A DNA stretch of 64,000 nucleotides, taken from positions 1 to 64,000 of the forward strand of contig NZ_JAGKJK010000017.1 in NCBI RefSeq assembly GCF_020329435.1. The letters are read 5' to 3'. Within the stretch, counting starts at the first letter, position 1. Each line of letters opens with the position of its first letter. Positions 23,625 to 33,853 of this stretch are shown here, one piece after another. This stretch comes from Bradyrhizobium hereditatis (GTDB lineage: Bacteria; Pseudomonadota; Alphaproteobacteria; Rhizobiales; Xanthobacteraceae). The position numbers and the translations under genes were made by a program. The notes beneath the pieces are model-generated. The model ran no database searches. It was not told where the DNA came from and was given only the letters and a program-made list of their open reading frames with translations.

Positions 23625-25115
23625 ATGGGTGGCTTGGTGATCAGCGGCGGCCGGGTAGTGGATCCCGCAAGCGGGATGGATGCCATCGGCGATGTTGCGT
23701 TGCTGGACGGCCAGATCTCCGCCGTCGGCACCGGGCTCGGCAGCGCCGAACGGGTGATCGACGCGACCGGGCTGGTGGTCGCTCCCGGCTTCATCGATCT
23801 GCACGCGCATGGCCAGTCCATTCCGGCGGACCGCATGCAGGCGTTCGACGGGGTGACGACAACGCTCGACCTCGAGGCCGGCGTATTACCGGTCGCATCC
23901 TGGTATCGGCGCCAGGCCGAAAAGGGACGCGTGCTGAACTACGGCGCCGCCGTCAACTGGGCCTTCGCGCGCATCGGCGCGATGACCGGCTCGAATGCGG
24001 AAAGCTCGCTGGAGGCGTTCGGCAATGCCATGCGCGATCGCCGCTGGATCGAGAACGTGGCCAGCGACAGCGAGGTGGCGGGCATTCTCGATCGCCTCGC
24101 CAATGGGCTGAAAGAGGGCGGCTTAGGAATCGGTATCCTCAATGCCTACGCTCCGGGGGCAGGCGTGCAGGAGCTGACCGCGGTGTGCCAATTGGCGGCC
24201 GCGCATAACGTGGCGACCTTCACACATGTCGCCTACATGTCCCGCATCGATCCGGAAAGCGCCGCCGAAGCCTATATCCGCCTGATCGGCTATGCAGGGG
24301 CCACCGGCGCGCACATGCACATCTGCCACTTCAACTCTTCGAGCAAGACGGACGTTGAGCGTTGCGCGGCGCTGATATCAAAGGCGCAGGCACAGGGCTT
24401 GCCGATCACGGTCGAAGCCTATCCCTACGGCACCGGCTCGACGGTGCTGGCGGCGGCGTTCTTCAGCGATCCCGACTTCGAGGCGCGCAATGGCACGGGC
24501 TACGATTCCGTGCAGCGCGTGACCGACGGGCGGCGCTTCCGCGACCGCGGGGAATTGCTGGCGGCGCAGGCGGAGGAGCCCTCGACGCTGGTGCTGTGGC
24601 ATATACTGGATACCGAGAACAATCCGCACCATCGCGACCTCCTTGACATGTCGGTGCTGTATCCCGGCGGCGCGATCGCGTCCGACGCGATGCCCTGGAC
24701 ACTATCGGATGGCAGCGTCTACACCGGCGACGCCTGGCCGCTGCCAAAAGATGCCACCTCGCATCCGCGTTCCGCAGGTTGCTTCACGCGTTTCATCCGC
24801 GAGTGGGTGCGCGAGCGCAAGGCGGTATCGCTACTGGAGGGCCTGCGCAAATGTGCGCTGATCCCCGCGGAGATCCTGTCTGCAAGCACGCCCGCGATGC
24901 GCGCGAAGGGAAGGCTGCAGGTAGGCGCCGATGCGGACATCGTCGTGTTCGATTTCGAGACGCTGACGGACCGCGCGACCTTCTCGGCGATGAACCGCCC
25001 GTCGGAGGGCGTCCGGCATCTAATCGTCAGTGGCCAGCCGCTGATATCAGATGGCGTGCTGGATGTGTCGGCGCGGCCGGGCCGGCCGGTGCGCCGGCCG
25101 ATTGCGCAAGCCTGA
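23625..25115 (+). CDS. N-acyl-D-amino-acid deacylase / amidohydrolase (D-aminoacylase-like)
   Basis: The 496-residue protein is an amidohydrolase of the D-aminoacylase group. The HxH metal pair is in GFIDLHAHGQS, later metal ligands are in FTHVAYM and HICHFNSSS, and the conserved Asp is in AIASDAMPW. The expected reaction is hydrolysis of N-acyl-D-amino acids or a related cyclic amide; the substrate is not certain. The start ATG has ACAGGAG seven bases upstream. A much longer in-frame reading (to 23385) has no support. It is followed within 16 bases by a CobW-type GTPase, which could supply metal to this metalloenzyme. Confidence 0.87.
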   Translation: MGGLVISGGRVVDPASGMDAIGDVALLDGQISAVGTGLGSAERVIDATGLVVAPGFIDLHAHGQSIPADRMQAFDGVTTTLDLEAGVLPVASWYRRQAEKGRVLNYGAAVNWAFARIGAMTGSNAESSLEAFGNAMRDRRWIENVASDSEVAGILDRLANGLKEGGLGIGILNAYAPGAGVQELTAVCQLAAAHNVATFTHVAYMSRIDPESAAEAYIRLIGYAGATGAHMHICHFNSSSKTDVERCAALISKAQAQGLPITVEAYPYGTGSTVLAAAFFSDPDFEARNGTGYDSVQRVTDGRRFRDRGELLAAQAEEPSTLVLWHILDTENNPHHRDLLDMSVLYPGGAIASDAMPWTLSDGSVYTGDAWPLPKDATSHPRSAGCFTRFIREWVRERKAVSLLEGLRKCALIPAEILSASTPAMRAKGRLQVGADADIVVFDFETLTDRATFSAMNRPSEGVRHLIVSGQPLISDGVLDVSARPGRPVRRPIAQA

Positions 25116-25131
25116 TGTACGGGAGCTGATC

Positions 25132-26067
25132 GTGCCGGTCCCGATCCTGCTGGTCACCGGCTTCCTCGGCGCCGGCAAGACCACGGTCGTGAACCATCTG
25201 CTGGCGCATGCGGAGGGGCGGCGGATCGCCGCCGTGGTCAACGATTTCGGCGCCATCAATATCGATGCGGAGCTGATCGCCGGCGCCAGCGACGGGGTCG
25301 TCAGCCTGAGCAACGGCTGCATCTGCTGCTCGCTGGAAGGCGATCTGTTGCGCACGCTCGCCGCACTGCTGCGGCGCGAGCCACAGCCGGAGTTCATCGT
25401 GATCGAAACCAGCGGCGTCGCCGATCCCGCCGATATCGTCCGCAACCTGATGGATCCCCTGATCTGGCGCGAGGCGCCGCTGGAAACGGTGCTGTGCGTG
25501 GTTGACGCGACGACAACGCCGGAGACGCTGAACAGCGACGCGTTATTGCGGTCGCAGCTCCGGGCGGCAGATATAGTCGCGCTCAGCAAGCTAGACCTGA
25601 CGGACGCAGCCTGTAGCGCGACGCAACTGCGCGGGGCCATCCGCGCGCTGCACCCGGCGGCGGTGGTGGTCGATGCCCTGCATGGTGAAGTCCCGGCTGA
25701 GCTTCTGTTCCCTGTTGACGTGGACCGCGCTCCGTCGCCCCGCGAGGTAGCGCCGCGACGGCCCTCGGCCGACCGGTTCGAGACGCTGAGCTGGACGTCG
25801 GACCGCCCGGTGTCGCTGCCGCGCTTGCAGCAAGCGATCGGCCGGCTCGCGCCGAAGCTCGCCCGTGCGAAAGGACTGTTCGAGACCTTGGAGCAGCCCG
25901 GGCGATTGATGGTGTTTCAGTTTGCCGGCGGGCGCGCGACATTGGCGTCAGGCGGTCCGTTGACAGCCGGGGTGCCGCGGACACGGATCGTATTCATTGC
26001 CGAGATCGGGGTTCTCTCGAAGGCCGAGATCGACAGCATCATGGAAGGGTGCGTCGAAGGAGGGTGA
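25132..26067 (+). CDS. CobW/COG0523 family GTP-binding metallochaperone
   Basis: The 311-residue G3E GTPase has a Walker A motif GFLGAGKTT near the N-terminus, the metal-binding CxCC motif in GCICCSL, and ETSGVADP. The family delivers Zn or Co to client proteins or handles metal limitation. The GTG at 25132 is preceded by GGGAG at seven bases. The gene follows the amidohydrolase by 16 bases and the two are probably one operon; the client may be that enzyme. Confidence 0.88.
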   Translation: MPVPILLVTGFLGAGKTTVVNHLLAHAEGRRIAAVVNDFGAINIDAELIAGASDGVVSLSNGCICCSLEGDLLRTLAALLRREPQPEFIVIETSGVADPADIVRNLMDPLIWREAPLETVLCVVDATTTPETLNSDALLRSQLRAADIVALSKLDLTDAACSATQLRGAIRALHPAAVVVDALHGEVPAELLFPVDVDRAPSPREVAPRRPSADRFETLSWTSDRPVSLPRLQQAIGRLAPKLARAKGLFETLEQPGRLMVFQFAGGRATLASGGPLTAGVPRTRIVFIAEIGVLSKAEIDSIMEGCVEGG

Positions 26068-26215
26068 AGCATGCCAATGCATCGACCTCTACGCGATAGG
26101 CGCTGACGGCACGGAAGACGTCGTAGTCTCGACCGGCCCTAGGGTATACTTCATTCGGAAGCCGACCCCTCGCCATAACAGGCCATGCGGCGGCATTTGT
26201 CCCAAGGAGTCCCGA

Positions 26216-26470
26216 ATGCATTTGCCGGCCTGCACGATTCTGACGATGGGAATGATTTTGGCCGCCGCGCCGGCATCCGCCCAAACCTACGACCCAAACT
26301 ACCCCGTTTGCATCCAAACCTATGCCTTTGGAGGCGGACGTATCGATTGCAGTTTCACCTCGCTGGCGCAGTGCGCCGCATCGGCATCGGGCCGTTCGGC
26401 ACAGTGCTACAATAACCCGTACTTCGCGCAACGTGACAGGAAACCGTCCCGGCAACGCGGCGTTGATTAG
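26216..26470 (+). CDS. Small secreted Cys-containing protein (DUF3551 type)
   Basis: The 84-residue protein has a signal peptide (1-23, ending ASAQ) followed by YPVCIQTYAFGGGRIDCSFT, SLAQCAASASGRSAQC and a short tail. This four-Cys pattern is typical of the DUF3551 proteins that are abundant in Bradyrhizobium. AAGGAG lies seven bases upstream of the ATG. The function is unknown. Confidence 0.85.
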   Translation: MHLPACTILTMGMILAAAPASAQTYDPNYPVCIQTYAFGGGRIDCSFTSLAQCAASASGRSAQCYNNPYFAQRDRKPSRQRGVD

Positions 26471-26571
26471 GGACGGTTGCCTCGGCTCGCCTCGCAGGCG
26501 TAAGGCGCAGTTTTGCCCGTGCCATTGCTTCTACGTATAATGCTGTGAAACCATCTATTCCGTGAGGTCAT

Positions 26572-28212
<1,641 letters not shown>

Positions 28213-28462
28213 ATTCCAAGCGAGGCGGTTACGACATTCGGGCGGCCGCAGAGCGACCGGGGAACCATTGCGCCAGGTGCGCCAGTTCGACACACCGATG
28301 ATCAGGGGGGACTGCCGAGCTGGACTCGTGAGACGGCGCGCTTGCGATCACGCTGAAATCACGAAAGCCCACGCAGTGTTAGGCTCGGGACATTAGCTAC
28401 CAGCAAGCTACCCGGAGGCGGGGGCCCTGTAAGCTTTCATGAGGTACCGGGGGATAAAGAAA

Positions 28463-28789
28463 ATGAGTGCGGAATCGGTCGTTTATTATCTGAATCGCGA
28501 GCCTGAGAGCGATCCGAATGACCAAACCGAATGGCTTTTGACGGCGTTGGGGCAATACACCGGCGCGGAACTGCGTGAACTGCTCTATGTCGCGGAAGAG
28601 CCGGGCTTCTTTGAACTGATGCGCGCGCTGTTTGCGCTCTCCGATGAGAACCGGGCCGTGCTGCAGCATTTTCTTGAAGCCGGCCACCCGCAGGCCATGA
28701 AGGCGGCGATCGACCTGAAGGGACGGTTGACCATCGAGCAGGTTAACGCCGAGCAGCGGGTCAAACTGCTCCCTGTGATCGCAAATTAG
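28463..28789 (+). CDS. Hypothetical protein, 108 residues
   Basis: A soluble, acidic, helical protein with no membrane segment or signal peptide. No family is recognised. The ATG is preceded by GGGGGATAAAGAA. It stands alone between pgm and the XRE regulator. Confidence 0.65.
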   Translation: MSAESVVYYLNREPESDPNDQTEWLLTALGQYTGAELRELLYVAEEPGFFELMRALFALSDENRAVLQHFLEAGHPQAMKAAIDLKGRLTIEQVNAEQRVKLLPVIAN

Positions 28790-28851
28790 CGTCCGAAGCT
28801 CTCTCGGGTTGTGTTAAGGTTTCCCAACCTTAAACGGTTGGGAGCCTGCCG

Positions 28852-29253
28852 ATGGCAACGAGACAGTCTGGCCCGCTTGATGTGATGGTGGGTGCCAGGA
28901 TTTGCATGTTTCGGGTCAACCGCGGCATGAGCCAAACCACGCTGGCGGAACGAATCGGCGTCACTTTCCAACAGCTACAGAACTACGAGCGCGGCACTAG
29001 CCGAATTGGTGCCGGCCGGTTGTCACTGATCGCGTCCGTGCTGGGCGTTTCGGTTGGCGAGTTGTTCGAATACTCCGGGGCCGGATCTTCCGGTTTGAAC
29101 TCACCGATGCGCTTGCTTGCCGAACCGGACGCCTTCCGCGTCCTCAACGCCTATGCGCGAACGACCGATCCGCGCGTGCGGCTTTGCCTCAACAAGCTCG
29201 TTGAAGCATCGCCTACGGAGCTCTCGGAGCGAAGTCCACGGTCGAGCGGCTGA
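28852..29253 (+). CDS. XRE-family transcriptional regulator
   Basis: The 133-residue protein has a Cro/C1 helix-turn-helix (about 14-68: MSQTTLAERIGVTFQQLQNY, then ISRIGAGRL-like) followed by a short C-terminal region. The form is typical of the short alphaproteobacterial XRE regulators. Its position next to the YcaO cluster suggests, but does not prove, control of that locus. Confidence 0.87.
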   Translation: MATRQSGPLDVMVGARICMFRVNRGMSQTTLAERIGVTFQQLQNYERGTSRIGAGRLSLIASVLGVSVGELFEYSGAGSSGLNSPMRLLAEPDAFRVLNAYARTTDPRVRLCLNKLVEASPTELSERSPRSSG

Positions 29254-29259
29254 ATACCG

Positions 29260-29811
29260 TCAGCCGGTCGCGCGAATCGCAAGCCGGTCCGGCCTGCTTC
29301 CCGGAATGAACTCACCGATCCAGTCACGGCGTGTCGCCTCGATATGCCAGGACATCGCTTCGGCCGAGTAGGGCGCGGGATCGGGAATATCCTTTCGGAT
29401 CTCCTTGCCGTCGAGCCAGCCGCAGCTATGCGAGTAGCGGGCCTTGCAGACGAGGTGAATATCGCCATGGTCCTGCAGCAGCGCGTATCCATCGGCTGGA
29501 AAAAACGTGCCCGCAAGCTCGATCGCGCCCGGCGGCTGACGCACCAGCAGGAATGTGCTGGTGGCTTGCTTTTCCGATTCTGAAACCAGCAAACCGACCA
29601 TACTATGAATCGGCGCAATTGACTGTGGTGCAACCAGCGCGAGAGACTCCGTGATGGGCCCCGCCGTTGCAATCGAAAGATACTCGCCCTCCGGTCCCCA
29701 ACGGCAGGCGATCAGCCACTCGCGGCTTCGGCCACGAATCAAGGTCGGCTTGGCGTAATCCGATCGGGCAATATCTGCCGCCATGGCTATGACGAAGGCT
29801 TTCGCGAGCAT
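29260..29811 (-). CDS. Protein of unknown function divergent from the YcaO gene
   Basis: The 183-residue protein has a hydrophobic start (MLAKAFVIAMAA) but no clear signal cleavage site. It has a pair of Cys (LVCKARYSHSCGW) and a DPAPYSAEAMSWHIEATRRD segment. No family is recognised. AGGA sits five bases before the ATG at 29811, which settles the start over a longer frame to 29868. It shares a 71-base divergent promoter region with the YcaO gene. Confidence 0.7.
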   Translation of the reverse strand: MLAKAFVIAMAADIARSDYAKPTLIRGRSREWLIACRWGPEGEYLSIATAGPITESLALVAPQSIAPIHSMVGLLVSESEKQATSTFLLVRQPPGAIELAGTFFPADGYALLQDHGDIHLVCKARYSHSCGWLDGKEIRKDIPDPAPYSAEAMSWHIEATRRDWIGEFIPGSRPDRLAIRATG

Positions 29812-29882
29812 AAAGTTCCTCCAAGGCGAGGGCGGGACTTGCCTCTCGCCCTCAAGTTTGCGCATCAAGTCGTGAGGTCACC

Positions 29883-31244
29883 GTGAGCGGTACCGTAAAT
29901 TCGATGCAGGAATTGTTTGCGCAGGCGGCATCGTTGCTTCTTGGCAACGCATTGGACGCGGCCAAAAATCACGAAGCCAAAAGTGTGCTGGAGGCGCTGG
30001 AATATGGGGTGGAATCTGGCGAGCGAATTGATCCGAAGAACACGAATCGCGCGCATTTGCTTCTCGCGGCATCACGGTTCGCGCGGGTTTTCGAATTGGC
30101 CTCACCCGATGCGCCCGGTCTGATCAGCTTTGGTGCGCAATTCGATCCGGCGCTTGCCGATCCCTTGCATAGCGGAAGTCCGCTCGTCAGTGTTTCCGGC
30201 GTTGGTCTCACGTTGCAGGAAGCGTTTCAGGGCTGCATCGGCGAGGGAATCGAATATCTCTCTCAGTTGCAGACCGGAACTGACCTGTTGTTCAAACCGG
30301 GTGTCGACGATTGGAGTGGAAAACTCAATCCCAACGCGCTGGAATTGGTGGTACGCCTTTCGGAACGCCGCTTGCAACCGGAGCGGGCGCTTTCCTGGTG
30401 TCGTGCAACACGTCAGGCGGACGGCGGCGCGGTGTGGCTTCCGGCGGATATCTGCCTGCGCCGTCCACCTGTGCAACGCGACTTCGTACCGCCTTTCCCC
30501 TTGAGTATCGGATCGGCCGCCGGACCGTCGCGGGACGCTGCAGCACTGCATGGCCTTCTGGAGTTGATCGAACGCGACGCAGCCAGTCTCTGGTGGAGGG
30601 GCGGTCAGTTGGCGCGATCGATTCCGGCGCAGGATCCAGCCTGCATCGTGGCGGAAGAGTTGTTGGAGAAACTTCGGCACGGCGTATCGTCGCCGCGCAG
30701 GACGTGGCTGCTCGATATTACGACTGATATCGGCGTGCCCTGCGTCGCTGCCGTCTCCTGCCGGGCGGATGGCTCCGGCTTTGCCTGCGGCCTCGCCGCG
30801 CGGCCGGCGCTGGACACAGCCGCGCGCTCCGCGATTGTGGAAATGTGTCAGGGCGAACTGGCCGACGCCATTGTCGCGGCCAAACGCGGCGAGCGTGGTG
30901 ATGATGCGCTGAACGTGCAGGATCGCACCCATCTGCGGCGTGCGGCGATCAACGCCGATCAGTGCAAACTGCTGCAACCGACCGCAGAGTACGCGGCCCA
31001 TCTGCCGCTTCACGCAACTGAAGCGAGCGTCATATTCGAACTGATCGTGCAGCGTTTGGAACAACTGGGAATCAATGCATTTTGTATCGATCTGACACGC
31101 GAATGCTTCGCCGTTCCGGTGGTGCGTGTGATTGTCCCGGGCCTGCAGCTCGAGCCATCGGAAATCGTCACCGCGAGGCTGCAGGATACGGTTGCCCGAA
31201 CCGGCGGCGGGTCAATCTATACCGGGGGTGTCCCTTTGATATAG
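29883..31244 (+). CDS. YcaO-family protein (putative azoline/thioamide-forming cyclodehydratase)
   Basis: The 453-residue protein has a long helical N-terminal part (about 1-90) and a YcaO domain with the ATP-binding residues visible as GCIGEGIEYLS and LLELIERDAASLWW. YcaO enzymes use ATP to activate backbone amides, turning Cys/Ser/Thr of a precursor peptide into azolines, or making thioamides with a sulphur donor. The C-terminus ends in GGVPLI and lacks the Pro-rich tail seen in many cyclodehydratases. No separate E1-like partner is encoded nearby. The start is a GTG with a weak site; an ATG seven codons in is possible. A SARP-type regulator follows after 40 bases on the same strand. Confidence 0.87.
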   Translation: MSGTVNSMQELFAQAASLLLGNALDAAKNHEAKSVLEALEYGVESGERIDPKNTNRAHLLLAASRFARVFELASPDAPGLISFGAQFDPALADPLHSGSPLVSVSGVGLTLQEAFQGCIGEGIEYLSQLQTGTDLLFKPGVDDWSGKLNPNALELVVRLSERRLQPERALSWCRATRQADGGAVWLPADICLRRPPVQRDFVPPFPLSIGSAAGPSRDAAALHGLLELIERDAASLWWRGGQLARSIPAQDPACIVAEELLEKLRHGVSSPRRTWLLDITTDIGVPCVAAVSCRADGSGFACGLAARPALDTAARSAIVEMCQGELADAIVAAKRGERGDDALNVQDRTHLRRAAINADQCKLLQPTAEYAAHLPLHATEASVIFELIVQRLEQLGINAFCIDLTRECFAVPVVRVIVPGLQLEPSEIVTARLQDTVARTGGGSIYTGGVPLI

Positions 31245-31284
31245 ACTGAAGCAATTAACCAACCGGTTCCGGAAAATCGTTGCA

Positions 31285-33396
31285 ATGCCGGCCAGTGCTA
31301 ACGCCATCACAGCAGACAAGACCGCGCCAGCGCCCGAAAGCACACCGCGTCTGGCGGTATCGCTGGTTGGGCGGCTCGGTGTGCGATTCAACGGCCGGCC
31401 CGTCGAACTGCGAACCCGCAAAGCCGGCGCAGTTCTGAGCTACCTCGCTCTATCGGAGGCGAAGCAGGAAAGCCGTGAGCGGCTGGTCGGTCTGCTCTGG
31501 AGCCGGTCGGATGAGGAAAGGGCGCGTGCCTCGTTGCGCCAGGTCGTTCGCGAACTGCGATCCATGCTCGAGGAGGCCGGCTATGACGGCTTTATCGCGG
31601 AACGGCTGATGATCGGCCTCGACGTTGAACGAATCGAAGTCGATATCGAAAGCGTGATTCAGCTTGCCGAAGGCGGACGCGTTCACCCGCTGCTGCTCGA
31701 TACGCCGCAGCTCGACGGGCGGCTGCTCGAAGGAATGGACGATCTCGACCCTTCGTTCCGGGTCTGGGTGCTGGCCAAGCGTCAGACCATCCACGAACGG
31801 CTGATGCGAAGCCTCGACGAGGGCCTGACTTCTCCCAGCGTGCCCGCCGACGCCAAGAAAAGGATTGCGGCGGCGATCGTCAATCTCGATCCGACCCACG
31901 AATTTGCCTGCCGCTATCTGATGCGGGCACATGCGGAAGAAGGCGACACGGCCGGTGCGCTACGCATCTACAAGGCGCTGTGGGATCTGCTCGATCGCGA
32001 CTATGCCATGGAGCCGTCATCGGCCACCGAAGAACTCGTTGCCAACATCAAGCTTGGCATTCTGGAGCGCGCGCCTGCTGATCGGGCCGCTTCGGCAGCG
32101 AACGACGAATTCGCCATCAGGATGGTCAGGGGCACCGCCCCGCAGCCGGTGATCCCGATCACGCCAGCGGTCAATCCGCCTGCGAAGACGCGCCTGGTCT
32201 TGCGGCCCTTTGCGATGCACGGGGTCGACGAGGATCACAGCCATCTGGTGCAGGGATTCTCCCAGCATCTTGCCGCCTGCCTCGTGCGCTTCCGCGAATG
32301 GAGCGTCGTCGACCGTCCGCCGGCTGCCGTCGTGCTTCCCGCGCCAGACGCGGCGCCGCAATATTGCATCGAAACCACCGCCTACCAGGCGGGCGCCGAA
32401 ATCAATATCGTGATGGTGCTGCGGGATGACACCACCGGGATCTACGTCTGGAGCGAAAGCTTCCGGCTCGGCCTCGGCAACTGGTTCGAAACGCAGCAGC
32501 GTATTATCCGCCGGATCGCGACCGCGCTGAACGTGCAGCTCTCGACCGAACGCCTGATGCGGCTCGCCGGCGAGCCCGACGTGTCGCTCGAACTGCACGA
32601 CCGCTGGCTGCGCGGACAGAACCTCATGTCGAAATTCGATCCCGAGAGCTGGCGGCGGGCGGTCGCGATCTTCCGCGACGGGATCCGCGACAATCCAGGG
32701 TTCTCGCCCTGCTACAGCAGCCTCGTGCAGATGAACAACATCGAGCATCTGGTGCATCCCGGGGTTTTCCGCGATCTCGACAAGGCCAAGGCTACCCTCG
32801 AACTGGCGAAGACCGCCGTTCAACTCGATCCGGTCGACTCCAGGGCGCATCTGTGCTGCGGCTGGTCATATGTGATGGCGCTGCGCGAGTCGGAAGCCGC
32901 GCCGCATATGGAGCTGGCGTGTGAGCTCAACGACAACGATCCCTGGACGTTGCTGTCCAGTGCGCACTACTCGGCAATCTGCGGATCGATCGATGACGCG
33001 CGCATTCGCGCCGAGCGGTCGCTCGCACTTTCACCGGCGCCGTCCTATTTGGAATGGGCCTATCACAGCACTGTGCGATTCTTCTGCGGTGACTATGAGG
33101 GAACTATCGAGGCGTGCGATCGTGCGCAAAGCATCAACAAGGTCGTGCCGGCATGGCGGGCCGCCGCGTTGTATCGGCTTGGGGAACGCATGCTGGCGCA
33201 GCAGGAAGTGCAGCGCTTCGTGAATGGCCTGCGTTCATTCTGGGTCGGATCGTCTCCTCCGACCGATGAGGCGGCGGCGCGCTGGGTCATGCAAGCGCAT
33301 CCCATCAGCGTGAAGGAGCGATGGGAAGCCCTGCGCCAAAGTTTGGGTGGCGGAGGACTTCCTGTCGATGGCATCGTTCACCTGACACGGAGCTAG
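31285..33396 (+). CDS. SARP/BTAD-domain transcriptional activator with TolB-like and TPR regions
   Basis: The 703-residue protein has an N-terminal OmpR-type winged helix with the SARP layout (VSLVGRLGVRFNGRPVEL, about 25-115), a bacterial transcriptional activation domain (about 115-250, helices around QTIHERLMRSLDEGL), a middle TolB-like segment (about 305-420, RLVLRPFAMHG) and a C-terminal TPR array (about 440-690). SARPs often activate secondary-metabolite clusters. It sits between the YcaO gene and the converging precursor gene, and probably controls this locus. It ends four bases before the stop of the precursor-like gene. Confidence 0.85.
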   Translation: MPASANAITADKTAPAPESTPRLAVSLVGRLGVRFNGRPVELRTRKAGAVLSYLALSEAKQESRERLVGLLWSRSDEERARASLRQVVRELRSMLEEAGYDGFIAERLMIGLDVERIEVDIESVIQLAEGGRVHPLLLDTPQLDGRLLEGMDDLDPSFRVWVLAKRQTIHERLMRSLDEGLTSPSVPADAKKRIAAAIVNLDPTHEFACRYLMRAHAEEGDTAGALRIYKALWDLLDRDYAMEPSSATEELVANIKLGILERAPADRAASAANDEFAIRMVRGTAPQPVIPITPAVNPPAKTRLVLRPFAMHGVDEDHSHLVQGFSQHLAACLVRFREWSVVDRPPAAVVLPAPDAAPQYCIETTAYQAGAEINIVMVLRDDTTGIYVWSESFRLGLGNWFETQQRIIRRIATALNVQLSTERLMRLAGEPDVSLELHDRWLRGQNLMSKFDPESWRRAVAIFRDGIRDNPGFSPCYSSLVQMNNIEHLVHPGVFRDLDKAKATLELAKTAVQLDPVDSRAHLCCGWSYVMALRESEAAPHMELACELNDNDPWTLLSSAHYSAICGSIDDARIRAERSLALSPAPSYLEWAYHSTVRFFCGDYEGTIEACDRAQSINKVVPAWRAAALYRLGERMLAQQEVQRFVNGLRSFWVGSSPPTDEAAARWVMQAHPISVKERWEALRQSLGGGGLPVDGIVHLTRS

Positions 33397-33400
33397 ATCA

Positions 33401-33811
33401 TCAGGCGCAGTAGCTGATCGTGTAGTCGCCGATACGCTCGGCATGCACCTTGAACTTTTCGGCTTCCGGAATCATCGGATCCATCCCGTTGAACAGCCGC
33501 TTGTAGAACGGCGGCAGAGGATAGGTCGCACCGGGCTTGCTCAGCTTCTCTTCGGAATCTGCGATTGCCGCGGCGGGCGGCAAGCGCACCACGATCGTGT
33601 CCAGCTCCTGTTCGACGAACTTCACCCTCTTGAAGCGGTCCGGAACCGTCATGAACACCTGGGCCTTGGCCAGCTGCTCCTTGAACTCGTCAACAGTAGT
33701 CGGGATCGGATACTCGTTGTCATCTTCGAGATAGTTCTTGCCCGTCGACCAGGTCTTTACCAGATTGCCCCAGCGCTCATGATTGGTGACTTGCATTCTC
33801 TCTAGTGCCAT
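33401..33811 (-). CDS. Precursor-like protein of a putative TOMM (two-chain/BMA_0021-type) locus
   Basis: The 136-residue protein has no signal peptide or membrane segment. It has a long acidic, leader-like region and a short C-terminus reading RIGDYTISYCA, which contains the Thr, Ser and Cys residues a cyclodehydratase could modify. The ribosome site GGAGGAG is excellent. It resembles from memory the BMA_0021/BMA_0022 two-chain TOMM precursors, which are long and sit beside YcaO genes, but I cannot confirm this. It follows the haem peroxidase by 42 bases in the same operon. It could instead be a peroxidase accessory protein. Confidence 0.6.
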   Translation of the reverse strand: MALERMQVTNHERWGNLVKTWSTGKNYLEDDNEYPIPTTVDEFKEQLAKAQVFMTVPDRFKRVKFVEQELDTIVVRLPPAAAIADSEEKLSKPGATYPLPPFYKRLFNGMDPMIPEAEKFKVHAERIGDYTISYCA

Positions 33812-33853
33812 TGACGTTACTCCTCCGGGTTGCGTGAAGCGGAAAATCCGGCT

